Positions 33,478 through 42,295 of a stretch of DNA of 64,000 nucleotides are shown here, piece after piece; the stretch's first letter is position 1, and the number at the start of each line of letters is the position of its first letter. This stretch comes from Sandaracinobacteroides sayramensis (GTDB lineage: Bacteria > Pseudomonadota > Alphaproteobacteria > Sphingomonadales > Sphingomonadaceae), in assembly GCF_022014495.1 (NCBI RefSeq), contig NZ_JAKLSQ010000009.1, forward strand, positions 143,476-207,475, read 5' to 3'. Under the pieces are notes generated by a model. It saw only the letters and a list, made by a program, of their open reading frames with translations. It was not told the origin of the DNA and did not search any database. The translations under genes were made by a program, and so were the position numbers.

Positions 33478-34697
33478 ATGACCCGCTGCTGGCGGAAAAG
33501 CTGCGCAGCATATTGGCCGCGCTGCGCGCCGACGTAACGCCGCAGCTGCCGCCCGGCCACGCCCGCCTGCGCTGCGAACTGGCAGAAATGCTGCTGGCCC
33601 GCATGTCGGTAGAGGCGGACGCGCCATCCGGCCCGCCGGAGGGGGTGTTGGCCGAGCGGGACTGGCGGCAGGCGCATGAGGAAAGGATCTCCGCCATCCT
33701 GAACGCGCCGCCAATGTCGGCCGGCACCTCGGGCGAGCTTTCCATCGCGCCGGAAAGCTTCACCCGCTGGTTCGCCGACAAGGAGCCCGGCACGAAGGTG
33801 ACGAAGGTATCGACGGTGCCAGGCGGCCGTTCCAAGGGGACGATCCTGCTGGAATGCGCGGACGGCCGGCAGTTGGTGGTTCGCCGCGACTTCTCCGCCG
33901 CGGTGATCGGCACCTCTGTCGCCGACGAATATCCGGTGATCCGCGCCGTGCACGGAGCCGGCCTGCGGGTGCCGAGGCCGCTCTATCTGGAAAGCGATCC
34001 GGCTGCCATCGGCGGGCGGTTCATCCTGTTCGAGCGGCTGGCGGGATCAGCGAAGGGCAGCCTGTTCGCGACCGACGCCAGCCCCGCCTTCTGCCGGGAC
34101 TTCGCGGCCGAGCTGGCGCGCCTGCATCGGCTGGATATCGACGAACTGGGGCTGGCAGACGCCCTGCCCCACGGCCGTGCCGAACATCCTGTACACGCGC
34201 ATGTGAAAAGCTATGCCGAGCGCTATCGGCAAGCCGGCCCCCCGGTGCCGCTGATGGATTCGGCCTTCGCCTGGTTGGAAGGCCAGATGCCGCATATCGG
34301 CAACGAGCGGCAACTGGTGCATGGCGATGCCGGCCTGCACAACACGCTGGGCGACGGTGATCGGCTGACCGGCCTGCTGGACTGGGAACTCGCCCATGCC
34401 GGAGACCCTGCCGAAGACCTCGCCTATTGCCGCTTCCTCGTTTCCCGCGTGTTGCCGTGGGACGAATTCATGCAGGCTTATCACCAAGCCGGCGGCCCGC
34501 CCGTCAGCGCCCGCCGCATGGCCTTCTTCACCGTGTGGCGCACGCTGCTGCTTTCGGTGCTTACCCGCTTTGCGCGCAACAGCTATGACAGTGCGACCGA
34601 CCGCGATCTTCGCGTGGCGGCCATCGGGCACAATACCTTCCCGCGCCAGTTGCGCGACCTCGCCAGCGATCTGGCCGCAGCGATGGAGGTTGCATGA
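33474..34697 (+). CDS. APH-fold phosphotransferase, LvaA/ACAD10-11 kinase-like
   Basis: 407 residues. The first 80 or so are a helical DUF6285-like segment; the kinase domain follows. The catalytic loop LVHGDAGLHNTL has Asp285 and Asn290, and GLLDWELAHAGDPAEDLAY has metal-binding Asp303. This is the branch represented by the kinase domains of ACAD10/11 and LvaA, which phosphorylate 4-hydroxyacyl-CoA. Its start overlaps the small LvaB-like gene and its stop overlaps the crotonase gene. The substrate is probably a hydroxyacyl-CoA of the pathway (inferred). Confidence 0.8.
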   Translation: MNDPLLAEKLRSILAALRADVTPQLPPGHARLRCELAEMLLARMSVEADAPSGPPEGVLAERDWRQAHEERISAILNAPPMSAGTSGELSIAPESFTRWFADKEPGTKVTKVSTVPGGRSKGTILLECADGRQLVVRRDFSAAVIGTSVADEYPVIRAVHGAGLRVPRPLYLESDPAAIGGRFILFERLAGSAKGSLFATDASPAFCRDFAAELARLHRLDIDELGLADALPHGRAEHPVHAHVKSYAERYRQAGPPVPLMDSAFAWLEGQMPHIGNERQLVHGDAGLHNTLGDGDRLTGLLDWELAHAGDPAEDLAYCRFLVSRVLPWDEFMQAYHQAGGPPVSARRMAFFTVWRTLLLSVLTRFARNSYDSATDRDLRVAAIGHNTFPRQLRDLASDLAAAMEVA

Positions 34698-35476
34698 CCG
34701 ACGCCGAACTGGATTTCACCATCGAAGGGCCGATCGCCCGCGCGACGATCAACCGCCCGCATGCGATGAACGCGATGAAGAACGGCATGTGGGAGCGGCT
34801 GGGCGATCATCTGCGCTCCATCGAATTCAACCATGAGGTGCGGGTGGTGCTGATCACCGGCGCCGGCGACAATTTCTGCGCCGGCGGCGATGTGAAGGAG
34901 TTCTCAACGACTCTGGGCATGGCCGACAGCGAACGCGCCAACCACTGGATGACCAGCGGCGACAAGGGCAACCAGTTGTTCGCCCTGATCGAGCGCATTC
35001 CCCAGCCGGTGGTAGCCCGCGTGCGCGGCATGGCGGCGGGCGGCGGGCTGGCGATGGTGGCAGCCGCCGATCTCGCCATCGCCTCGGAAAACAGCCGCTT
35101 CCTAGCCGCACAGATCCGCGTGGGCGTGATCCCCGATTCGGCGCTGAGCTATAATCTGGTGCGCAACATCGGCCCCAAGCGCGCGAAGCAGATCGCCTAT
35201 CTGGGCGATATCTTCGGCCCTGCGGAAGCGCTGGATTTCGGCCTGCTGAACTGGGTGGTGCCGGATGCGGATCTGGACGATCGGACGGAGGCGCTGCTGG
35301 CCCGGATCGCTGCCCTGCCGCAAGAAGCGCTGGGCCGCACGAAGCGGGCGATGAACCTGGCGCACCGGATTTCCGTCACCGATCATCTGGCGCAGGAAAC
35401 CATCGACATCGGTGCGGTGGTCGCCCACCCCGATTATGCCGAACGGGTCACGGCCTTCATGACCCGCCGGGGGTAA
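34694..35476 (+). CDS. Crotonase-fold protein (enoyl-CoA hydratase/isomerase family)
   Basis: 260 residues. FCAGGDVKEFS forms the oxyanion-hole loop. The first hydratase Glu position reads GGGLAMV and the second reads AAQIRVG, so both are lost. An acidic residue occurs later in GVIPDSALSYNL, a position used by isomerases and dehalogenase-type members. It is embedded in the kinase operon (four-base overlap with the kinase, 3-bp gap to the ligase), so an isomerase or hydrolase step on the same CoA ester is likely. Confidence 0.85.
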   Translation: MTDAELDFTIEGPIARATINRPHAMNAMKNGMWERLGDHLRSIEFNHEVRVVLITGAGDNFCAGGDVKEFSTTLGMADSERANHWMTSGDKGNQLFALIERIPQPVVARVRGMAAGGGLAMVAAADLAIASENSRFLAAQIRVGVIPDSALSYNLVRNIGPKRAKQIAYLGDIFGPAEALDFGLLNWVVPDADLDDRTEALLARIAALPQEALGRTKRAMNLAHRISVTDHLAQETIDIGAVVAHPDYAERVTAFMTRRG

Positions 35477-35479
35477 GCC

Positions 35480-37006
35480 ATGGACAGGCTGCGACAGCAT
35501 CCCCGCCGCTGGGCGACGGAACAGCCGGAAAGGCCGGCTGTCATCTACCCGTCGCTGGGCGTGACGATCAGTTATGGCGAACTGGACGCACGCGCCAGCC
35601 GCTGCGCGCATCTGCTGCGCAGCCATGGTCTGCGGCGTGGCGATCATTTCGCCCTGCTGGTGGAGAATGTTCCGGTCTTCCACGAAATCGTCTGGGCTGG
35701 CCACAATGCCGGCGTTTATTACACCGCCATTTCCTGGCGATTTCGCGAGGATGAGATCGCCTTCATACTGGACAATTGCGGCGCAAGACTGCTGTTCCAC
35801 ACGGCGCGGCAGTCCGAAACCATCGCCCGCCTGAAGCCGCGGTTTCCCGATGTCGCCTTCATCGACGTGACGGATGGCCGTTACGCCAACGCCTTTCCGG
35901 CGACCCCCATCGCCGATGAGAGCCGGGGCTCCGACATGCTGTACAGTTCGGGCTCCACCGGACGGCCCAAGGGGATCAAGCAATTGCTGCCCGACGACGG
36001 CATCGATGGCCTGTCGCGGATGTTTGCCGTTTACGCCCGGCGCTACGGCTGGACGGAAGACATGGTATATCTGATGCCCTGTCCGCTCTATCATTCCGGG
36101 CCGATGCGCTTTGCCATGGCGATGCAGCAACTGGGCGCCACCCTGATCGTGATGGAGGCGTTCGACGCGGAAGCCGCGCTGCTGCTGGTGGAGCGTCATC
36201 GCGTCACCCACGCCCATTGGGTGCCCACCATGCTGGCCCGGCTGCTGAAGCTGCCTAGCACCATTAAGGCCCGGCACGACCTTTCCTCTCTTCAGGTGAT
36301 CGTGCATGGCGCGGCGCCCATCGCGCCCGACATGAAGCGCGCCGCCATCGAGTGGCTCGGCCCCATATTGGAGGAAAGCTATGGTGGCACCGAGGGTAAT
36401 GGGCTGACCATGATCAGTTCCGCCGAGTGGCTGGCGCATCCGGGATCGGTGGGTCGCCCGTTTCTGGGGGCGGTGCACATCCTGGACGACGTAGGGCGCG
36501 AGCTGCCCACGGGCGAGATCGGCAACATCTGGTTTTCGGGCGGCCCGGGTTTTGCCTATCACAATGATGCGGAACGGACCGCGCAGGCGCATGATGCGCA
36601 CGGCCGCAGCACGCTGGGCGACATTGGCCATGTGGACGGAGAAGGCTATCTCTATCTGACGGATCGCCGCAGCAACATGGCGATATCGGGCGGGGTGAAC
36701 ATCTTTCCGCAAGAGGCGGAAAACCGCATCATTTCGCACCCCGACGTCGCCGATGCCTGTGTGTTCGCGCTGCCCGACGACGACATGGGAGAAGTCCTGC
36801 ACGCCGTGATCCAGCCGTTGCCGGGGGCGATGAGCCACGCCGCGCTGGAACGGGCCTTGCACGACTGGTGCCGCGAGGCGCTCGCATCCATCAAATGTCC
36901 GCGCAGTTGGGAGTTCAGGGACAGTCTGCCGCGGCACGATACCGGGAAAATCTATGCCCGCCATCTGAAAGAAGAGTGGCTGGCGAAGAAAGGCAGGAGG
37001 GATTGA
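35480..37006 (+). CDS. Acyl-CoA synthetase (AMP-forming)
   Basis: 508 residues of the ANL superfamily. A3 loop is LYSSGSTGRPKGIK (about 154-167), A5 is ESYGGTEGNG, A7 is LGDIGHVDGEGYLYLTDRR, A8 is GGVNIFPQEAEN, and A10 is PRHDTGKIYARHLK with the catalytic lysine. It activates a carboxylic acid with ATP and CoA at the start of catabolism. Similar to the ligase at 40766 but not a recent duplicate. The stop overlaps the next ATG by one base. Confidence 0.93.
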   Translation: MDRLRQHPRRWATEQPERPAVIYPSLGVTISYGELDARASRCAHLLRSHGLRRGDHFALLVENVPVFHEIVWAGHNAGVYYTAISWRFREDEIAFILDNCGARLLFHTARQSETIARLKPRFPDVAFIDVTDGRYANAFPATPIADESRGSDMLYSSGSTGRPKGIKQLLPDDGIDGLSRMFAVYARRYGWTEDMVYLMPCPLYHSGPMRFAMAMQQLGATLIVMEAFDAEAALLLVERHRVTHAHWVPTMLARLLKLPSTIKARHDLSSLQVIVHGAAPIAPDMKRAAIEWLGPILEESYGGTEGNGLTMISSAEWLAHPGSVGRPFLGAVHILDDVGRELPTGEIGNIWFSGGPGFAYHNDAERTAQAHDAHGRSTLGDIGHVDGEGYLYLTDRRSNMAISGGVNIFPQEAENRIISHPDVADACVFALPDDDMGEVLHAVIQPLPGAMSHAALERALHDWCREALASIKCPRSWEFRDSLPRHDTGKIYARHLKEEWLAKKGRRD

Positions 37007-37461
37007 TGGCAGGCGTTTGGTTTGACGAGATGTTCGTGGGACAGAAGTTCGAACACCCCATCCATCGCACCGTGACCGAGACCGACAATGTCCTGTTCAC
37101 CGCGATGACGCACAACCCGGCGCTGCTGCACCTGGACGAGGAATATATGAAGGGCACCGAATTCGGCGCCCGTATTGTCAATTCCGCCTTCACGCTGGGG
37201 CTGATGGTGGGCATTTCGGTAGGCGATACCACGCTGGGCACGGCGGTCGCCAATCTGGGCTGGGACGAGGTGCGCTTTCCCAGGCCGCTGTTCCACGGCG
37301 ATACCATTCATGTCGTCAGCGAGGTGATCGAACTGCGGGATTCGAAGTCGCGGCCGGAGGCGGGGATCGTCACCTTCCTGCACCAGGCGTTCAACCAGCA
37401 TGGCGATCTCGTCGCTTCGTGCAAGCGTTCGGGCCTGCAGCGCCGGAAAGCCGCGCGATGA
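37006..37461 (+). CDS. MaoC-like dehydratase (mesaconyl-CoA hydratase-like)
   Basis: 151 residues, a single hot-dog domain. The catalytic segment is MTHNPALLHLDEEYMKG (34-50), lacking the usual GD before N but with His36/His42, as in mesaconyl-CoA/2-methylmalyl-CoA dehydratases. The following gene encodes a CitE-like lyase, and Mch/Mcl pairs act in sequence on methylmalyl-CoA type esters. The start ATG 37006 overlaps the ligase stop. The role is inferred from the pair. Confidence 0.82.
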   Translation: MAGVWFDEMFVGQKFEHPIHRTVTETDNVLFTAMTHNPALLHLDEEYMKGTEFGARIVNSAFTLGLMVGISVGDTTLGTAVANLGWDEVRFPRPLFHGDTIHVVSEVIELRDSKSRPEAGIVTFLHQAFNQHGDLVASCKRSGLQRRKAAR

Positions 37462-38357
37462 CAGCGTTGCCCTTGCGCTCCATGCTGTTCATCCCCGGAG
37501 ACAGCGACAAGAAGCTGGCGAAAGTGAAGGACTGTGGGGCGGACGCCGTGATTCTCGATCTGGAAGATGCGGTGGCGCACGCCAACAAGGCGGCGGCCCG
37601 CGTCAAGGTCGCCGATTTCCTGAAGGCGACCCACCCTGCCAGGCGCCCGATGCAATATTGGGTACGGGTGAATCCGTTCGATACCCCGCATACGCTCGAT
37701 GATCTGGTCGCGGTGATGGCGGGCGCGCCGGACGGAATTTTCCAGCCCAAGACGAACGATCCGGAGGATGTCCGCCGGCTTTCCCATTATCTCGATGCGC
37801 TGGAAGCCGCGCACGGGCTGGAGCGAGGGCATGTGAAGATCATTCCCGTGGCGACGGAAACGGCGATAGCGCCGTTCACGCTTGGCCGATTTGCATCCGC
37901 GGGCCTGTCACGGCTGCTGGGGCTGACATGGGGGGCGGAGGATCTGGCAGCGGCGGTAGGCGCGAGCACCAATGTCGATGCCAGCGGCCAGTGGGATTTC
38001 ACCTATCGCATGGTGCGGTCCATGTGCCTGCTGGCCGCGCATGCGGCCGGTGTGCAGGCGCTGGATACGCTTTATGTCGATTTCCGCGACGAGGAGGGGC
38101 TGCGCGCATCCTGCCGTATCGCGCGCGCGCAGGGCTTTACCGGCCGCATCGCCATCCACCCGGCGCAAGTGGCGGCGATCAACGAAAGCTTCATGCCTTC
38201 TCCGGCCGAGGTGGAACATGCCCGCCGCGTGCTGGAAGCCTTTGCCGCCAGCCCCGGCGCCGGCACCGTGGGGCTGGACGGCAAGATGATCGACATCCCT
38301 CACCGCAAGCAGGCCGAAAAGCTGCTGGCGCAGGCCGCTGCCTTCGGCGCGCGCTAG
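37458..38357 (+). CDS. HpcH/HpaI (CitE-like) CoA-ester lyase
   Basis: 299 residues from ATG 37458 overlapping the MaoC stop (ATGA). Motifs: LRSMLFIPGDSDKKL (6-20), ILDLEDAV (32-39) and GLTWGAEDLAAAVGA, the metal- and CoA-binding segments of CitE, malyl-CoA lyase and related enzymes. Members split or join malyl-, citramalyl- or methylmalyl-CoA into acetyl- or propionyl-CoA and an oxoacid. It is the last gene of the operon and converges with 38354-39094 with a four-base overlap of the 3' ends. Confidence 0.88.
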   Translation: MTALPLRSMLFIPGDSDKKLAKVKDCGADAVILDLEDAVAHANKAAARVKVADFLKATHPARRPMQYWVRVNPFDTPHTLDDLVAVMAGAPDGIFQPKTNDPEDVRRLSHYLDALEAAHGLERGHVKIIPVATETAIAPFTLGRFASAGLSRLLGLTWGAEDLAAAVGASTNVDASGQWDFTYRMVRSMCLLAAHAAGVQALDTLYVDFRDEEGLRASCRIARAQGFTGRIAIHPAQVAAINESFMPSPAEVEHARRVLEAFAASPGAGTVGLDGKMIDIPHRKQAEKLLAQAAAFGAR

Positions 38358-39094
38358 CCGACGCCATGCAGCCGGCGGGGGAAACGGCGAATGCCGAGTT
38401 CCGGGCGCAGCCGCGCCTCCATCGCCGGGGGCAGCGTGCCGAACAGCAGGGTTTCGCTGTCGGCGATGGCAAGAATGCGCCCCATGATCGGCCCGCAGTT
38501 CGCCATATGGGCCAGCATCGCCTCGGCATCCTGATAGGCGTCGAAGGCGAACCAGTTACCCTTGCCGTCAGGGAACCATTCATAGGCCAGAGTGCCGGGG
38601 TCTTTTGCGCTTGCCTGTTCGAAGGATTCCCGCGCCAGGGCTGAAAGCGCCTCGGCCTGTCCGTCGTGCGGGCGGAACCAGGCCAGCGCAAGGATGCGCT
38701 CGTCACCCGACGGCGGATGGCGATGGGGTGACGGCCCCTCGATCAGACCGAAGGCGCGGGGACCGATATAGCCGACCGCGCCCAGCCTTTCGCGCATGCG
38801 ATCCTGCAGGATCTGCGGAACCTCGCCGGCGAATTCTATCCGCAGCGTCGCATGTTGCAGAACCTTCGCCACCCGGCCATCCAGCATCCGGCCATGCAGC
38901 GCCACGGCTTCCGGGTCGTCGTACAACTCGATCACATAGCCGTTGCGGCCGTCCGCGCTCAGGAACCACTCGTAATAACGGGTGCCGGTGAGGTCGGGCA
39001 GGATCGCTTCATGGCAAGCGCGCGCGGCCTCGATGAACGCTTCCTCTTGCCCTTCGTGAATGTCGATCGGCCCGAAGCCATAGATTTTTCCCAT
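38354..39094 (-). CDS. Duplicated dimeric alpha-beta barrel protein (ABM-like)
   Basis: 246 residues made of two similar halves, each with a YEWF strand: YEWFLSADGRNGYVIELYDD (first) and YEWFPDGKGNWFAFDAY (second), each followed by a helix ending ALH or LAH. This is the ferredoxin-like alpha-beta barrel of antibiotic-biosynthesis-monooxygenase/EthD-type proteins fused in tandem. Some such proteins oxidise or detoxify quinols without cofactors. It is encoded 15 bp after the SDR gene on the same strand. Confidence 0.65.
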   Translation of the reverse strand: MGKIYGFGPIDIHEGQEEAFIEAARACHEAILPDLTGTRYYEWFLSADGRNGYVIELYDDPEAVALHGRMLDGRVAKVLQHATLRIEFAGEVPQILQDRMRERLGAVGYIGPRAFGLIEGPSPHRHPPSGDERILALAWFRPHDGQAEALSALARESFEQASAKDPGTLAYEWFPDGKGNWFAFDAYQDAEAMLAHMANCGPIMGRILAIADSETLLFGTLPPAMEARLRPELGIRRFPRRLHGVG

Positions 39095-39109
39095 ATGTCT
39101 CCCCCATTT

Positions 39110-39871
39110 TCAGATGGATATGCCGCCATCGACAGGCAGAGCCACGCCGTTCACATAGGCGGCGTCGTCGGAGGCCAGCCAAAGCACGGCCTGCGCCACT
39201 TCGTCGGGCTGTCCCGGGCGCTGCATCGGGATGCGGCTCGTCAGCAGCGCCAGCTTTTCCTGGGCGGTGGCGAATCCGGCCTCGACCAGATCGGTCATCA
39301 CAAGCCCGGGGCAGACGGCATTCACCCGAATGCCCCGCGCCGCATTTTCCAGCGCCACGCACTTCGTCATCCCCAGCACCGCATGCTTGCTGCCATAATA
39401 GGCGCTGCAACCGGGGCTGCCGCGCAGCGCCGCCACCGATCCGCAGTTCACGATTGCCCCACCCCCCGATGCCAGGATCGCCGGCACCTGATATTTCATC
39501 GCCAGCCAGGTTCCGGTCACGTTGATCGCCATCACCTGCTCGAACATCGAAAGCTCGGCGTCCTCGACGAACAGGTTCACCGTGCCGGTGATTCCGGCAT
39601 TGTTATAGGCGACATGCAGCGAGCCGAAGATCTCGACCGTCCGCCGCACCATCGCCTGCACCGATTCGGCCGATGTCACATCCGCCGCGACATAGGCGGC
39701 GGTCCCCCCCGCCTCGCGAATGGATTCGACCGCGGCTTCGCCTTCGGCCACGCGGCGGCCGGCGATCATCACGCGGGCACCTTCGGCCACAAATGCCCGA
39801 GCCGTCGAAAGGCCGATGCCCGATGTCCCTCCCACCACCAGCGCGACCTTGTCCTCGAATCGCTTTCCCAT
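39110..39871 (-). CDS. Short-chain dehydrogenase/reductase
   Basis: 253 residues from ATG 39871 after GGAGGCGAGGG. TSGIG in GGTSGIGLSTA forms the cofactor loop, GRR after strand 2 suggests NADP, NNAG is present, Ser is in NCGSVAAL and the active pair is Tyr-x3-Lys in SAYYGSKHAV. The C-terminal PVDGGISI is a classical tail. It is likely an alcohol or ketone oxidoreductase of the pathway. It diverges from the crotonase at 39967 across a 95-bp gap. Confidence 0.9.
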   Translation of the reverse strand: MGKRFEDKVALVVGGTSGIGLSTARAFVAEGARVMIAGRRVAEGEAAVESIREAGGTAAYVAADVTSAESVQAMVRRTVEIFGSLHVAYNNAGITGTVNLFVEDAELSMFEQVMAINVTGTWLAMKYQVPAILASGGGAIVNCGSVAALRGSPGCSAYYGSKHAVLGMTKCVALENAARGIRVNAVCPGLVMTDLVEAGFATAQEKLALLTSRIPMQRPGQPDEVAQAVLWLASDDAAYVNGVALPVDGGISI

Positions 39872-39913
39872 CCCTCGCCTCCGTTTCATTCTCGCGGAAG
39901 GATACGGATTGCA

Positions 39914-39931
39914 AAATCAGTTCGCAACATT
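39914..39931 (+). promoter_or_regulatory. AAAATCAGTTCGCAAC putative operator
   Basis: AAAATCAGTTCGCAAC lies in the divergent SDR/crotonase gap. The first 14 bases match 60491-60504 (AAAATCAGTTTGCA) at 13 positions, and GTTCGCAACAT also matches the minus strand at 5167-5177. CATACG follows at 39934-39939. Assigned to the same motif family as the MarR-side site. Confidence 0.45.
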
Positions 39932-39966
39932 ATCATACGCCAACAATCAATGGGAGGCCAAGCAGC

Positions 39967-40761
39967 ATGGCAGGCGATCTGAAGCAGGTGATTTATGCCG
40001 AGGAGGATCATGTCGCCACGCTGACGCTGAACCGGCCTGATATATTGAACTCGATGGACGAGCAGATGACGGGCGAGATCATCTCCGTGATCGAAAAGCT
40101 GCGCCGGCCTGGCAGGCTGCGTGCTCTTGTGATCGCATCGACGGGCCGCTGCTTTTCCGCCGGCGGCAATTTCGACGAGATTCAGCGGCTGATCGACGAT
40201 TACGACGCCCGTATGGACGCCTATGACAACGGCCGCCGGGTGATCCACGGCATGGCGGAAATTGCCGTGCCGGTGATCGTGGCATTGCAGGGCGATGTCT
40301 ATGGGCTGGGCACGTCGCTGGCACTTTCCGCCGATATCATCGTCGCGTCGCGCAATGTCCGCATCGGCGATCCGCATGTGAAGGTTGGGCTGGTGGCGGG
40401 CGACGGCGGCACGCTGGTGTGGCCGGCCGCCTTCGGCTTGCTGAAATCGAAGCGCCACCTGCTGACCGGCGACCCGATCGGCGCCGAGGAAGCGCACCGC
40501 CTGGGAGCCGTTTCCGAGCTGGTGGACGATCCGGAGCAGGTACTGCCGCTGGCCCGCGAACTGGCGGCGAAGGTGGCGGCCCTGCCGCCTGTCGCCGTGC
40601 AATATACGAAGCGGGCGCTGAACCACAGCATGCAGCGCGCCGCGCTGGATCATTTCGAATTCGCGATGGCGCTGGAACAATATGCGATGACCACCGACGA
40701 TCTGAAAGAGGCGCTGGCGGCGCTTAAGGAAAAGCGCAAGCCCAGCTTCACGAACCGCTAG
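39967..40761 (+). CDS. Crotonase-fold protein (enoyl-CoA hydratase/isomerase family)
   Basis: 264 residues from ATG 39967. NRPDILNSMDEQMTG and FSAGGNFDEIQ (oxyanion hole) define the fold. The first Glu position reads GTSLALSAD and the second reads DPHVKVGLVAGDGG, so neither hydratase Glu is kept; an Asp in AGDGG lies where isomerase-type members have one. It is first of the rightward crotonase, ligase, crotonase, CoA-transferase operon (39967-44271). Confidence 0.85.
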   Translation: MAGDLKQVIYAEEDHVATLTLNRPDILNSMDEQMTGEIISVIEKLRRPGRLRALVIASTGRCFSAGGNFDEIQRLIDDYDARMDAYDNGRRVIHGMAEIAVPVIVALQGDVYGLGTSLALSADIIVASRNVRIGDPHVKVGLVAGDGGTLVWPAAFGLLKSKRHLLTGDPIGAEEAHRLGAVSELVDDPEQVLPLARELAAKVAALPPVAVQYTKRALNHSMQRAALDHFEFAMALEQYAMTTDDLKEALAALKEKRKPSFTNR

Positions 40762-40765
40762 GGCC

Positions 40766-42295
40766 ATGCACCCGCGCGACCATATCGGCCGGAAAGACGG
40801 CAAGCCGGCGATCATCATGGCGGACAGCGGCGAGGCGATCGGTTTCGCCCAGTTGGATGCGCGCGCGAACCGTGTTTCCCACCTGTTGCGCGCCCATGGG
40901 CTTCGAGCCGGAGACCGGGTGGCGATCTGGCTGGAAAACCATCCCCGCTATTTCGAGATCGCCTGGGGCGCCTATAACGCCGGGCTGCTGTTCGTGCCTG
41001 TCAGCACCCGGCTGAAGGCCGCCGAGGCGGCCTATATCGTGCGGGACAGCGGCGCATGTCTGCTGTTCGCCTCTCCTGCGGTGGATTGTGCCGGGATCGC
41101 CGCAGCGCTGGGCGACGAGGTGCTGACGCTGACCGTGGGCGGCAACTATGAGCGAGCCGTCGCAAGCATGCCCGATACGCCCATCGCCGATGAAACGCGG
41201 GGTGCGGCGATGGTCTATTCATCGGGCACGACCGGAAGGCCGAAGGGCATCACCCCACGGATGACGCCTGCCCCCATCGGCGAGCCACCGCAGCTCACCC
41301 AGGTGCTGGTGGACCTCTACGCGTTCGACAGCCGGAGCGTCTATCTGTCGCCGGCGCCGCTGTATCATACGGCCCCGCTGAAATTCACCATGGCGGTGCA
41401 GCAGGTCGGCGGCACGGTCGTGGTGATGGAAAGATTCGATCCTCTGGCCGCCCTGCAGGCCATCGAGCGGCATCGCGTGACCCATTCGCAATGGGTCGCC
41501 ACCATGTTCATCCGCATGCTGCAACTGGATGCCGCCCAACGCCGATTCGACAACAGCAGCCATCTCTACGCCATCCATTCCGCCGCCCCCTGCCCGGTGC
41601 CGGTGAAAGAGGCGATGATGGATTGGTGGGGGCCGATCCTGCACGAATATTATGGCGGATCGGAAAGCGTGGGGCAGACGGCGATCGGGCCTGATGAATG
41701 GCTGCGCAAAAGAGGCTCGGTCGGCCGCGCCACGCGCGGCATATTGCATATCGTCGGCGAAGACGGCCGCGAACTGGCTGCCAATGAAATAGGGCTGGTC
41801 TGCTTTGAAGGGTGTGGCGGCTTCTCCTATCACAACGATGCCGAGAAAACCGCCGGCGCCTATGATTCGCGCGGCTGGGCCACCTTTGGCGATATCGGCC
41901 ATGTCGACGAGGAGGGCTATCTGTTCCTGACCGACCGCCGCGATCATGTGATCAACATCGGCGGCGTGAACATCTATCCGCAGGAGGCGGAGAATCTGCT
42001 CGCCACCCACCCCGCCGTGCAGGATGTGGCGGTATTCGGCATTCCGGATGCCGAATATGGCGAACAGGTGAAGGCGGTGATCCAATTGCGGGATGGCGGA
42101 CAAGCCAGCCCGGAACTGGCCGCCGAACTGATCGACTGGTGCCGCGATCGGCTGGCCCACAACAAATGCCCACGGAGCATCGATTTCGAAACCGAAATGC
42201 CCCGCGAGCCGACCGGCAAGCTGCTGAAGCGTCTGCTGAAAGCCCGCTACTGGCCGCCCCGCACCACAGGAGACGCGCTTGTCCACCCAGCCTGA
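40766..42295 (+). CDS. Acyl-CoA synthetase (AMP-forming)
   Basis: 509 residues. A3 loop is VYSSGTTGRPKGIT (about 151-164), A5 is EYYGGSESVG, A7 is FGDIGHVDEEGYLFLTDRR, A8 is IGGVNIYPQEAEN, and A10 is PREPTGKLLKRLLK with the catalytic lysine. It is the second ligase of the island and probably activates a different acid, since the pocket segment around PAPLYHTAPLKF differs from the first. Its end overlaps the following TTG start by 17 bases. Confidence 0.93.
   Translation: MHPRDHIGRKDGKPAIIMADSGEAIGFAQLDARANRVSHLLRAHGLRAGDRVAIWLENHPRYFEIAWGAYNAGLLFVPVSTRLKAAEAAYIVRDSGACLLFASPAVDCAGIAAALGDEVLTLTVGGNYERAVASMPDTPIADETRGAAMVYSSGTTGRPKGITPRMTPAPIGEPPQLTQVLVDLYAFDSRSVYLSPAPLYHTAPLKFTMAVQQVGGTVVVMERFDPLAALQAIERHRVTHSQWVATMFIRMLQLDAAQRRFDNSSHLYAIHSAAPCPVPVKEAMMDWWGPILHEYYGGSESVGQTAIGPDEWLRKRGSVGRATRGILHIVGEDGRELAANEIGLVCFEGCGGFSYHNDAEKTAGAYDSRGWATFGDIGHVDEEGYLFLTDRRDHVINIGGVNIYPQEAENLLATHPAVQDVAVFGIPDAEYGEQVKAVIQLRDGGQASPELAAELIDWCRDRLAHNKCPRSIDFETEMPREPTGKLLKRLLKARYWPPRTTGDALVHPA

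Noticed and set aside
35102..36964. 620-codon minus-strand frame opposite the acyl-CoA ligase
   Set aside because: Shadow of the ligase gene; translation looks like antisense coding.
36868..37005. Longer N-terminus for the MaoC-like protein within the ligase gene
   Set aside because: The 46 extra codons are out of frame with the ligase and Arg-rich; ATG 37006 overlapping the stop gives the family length.
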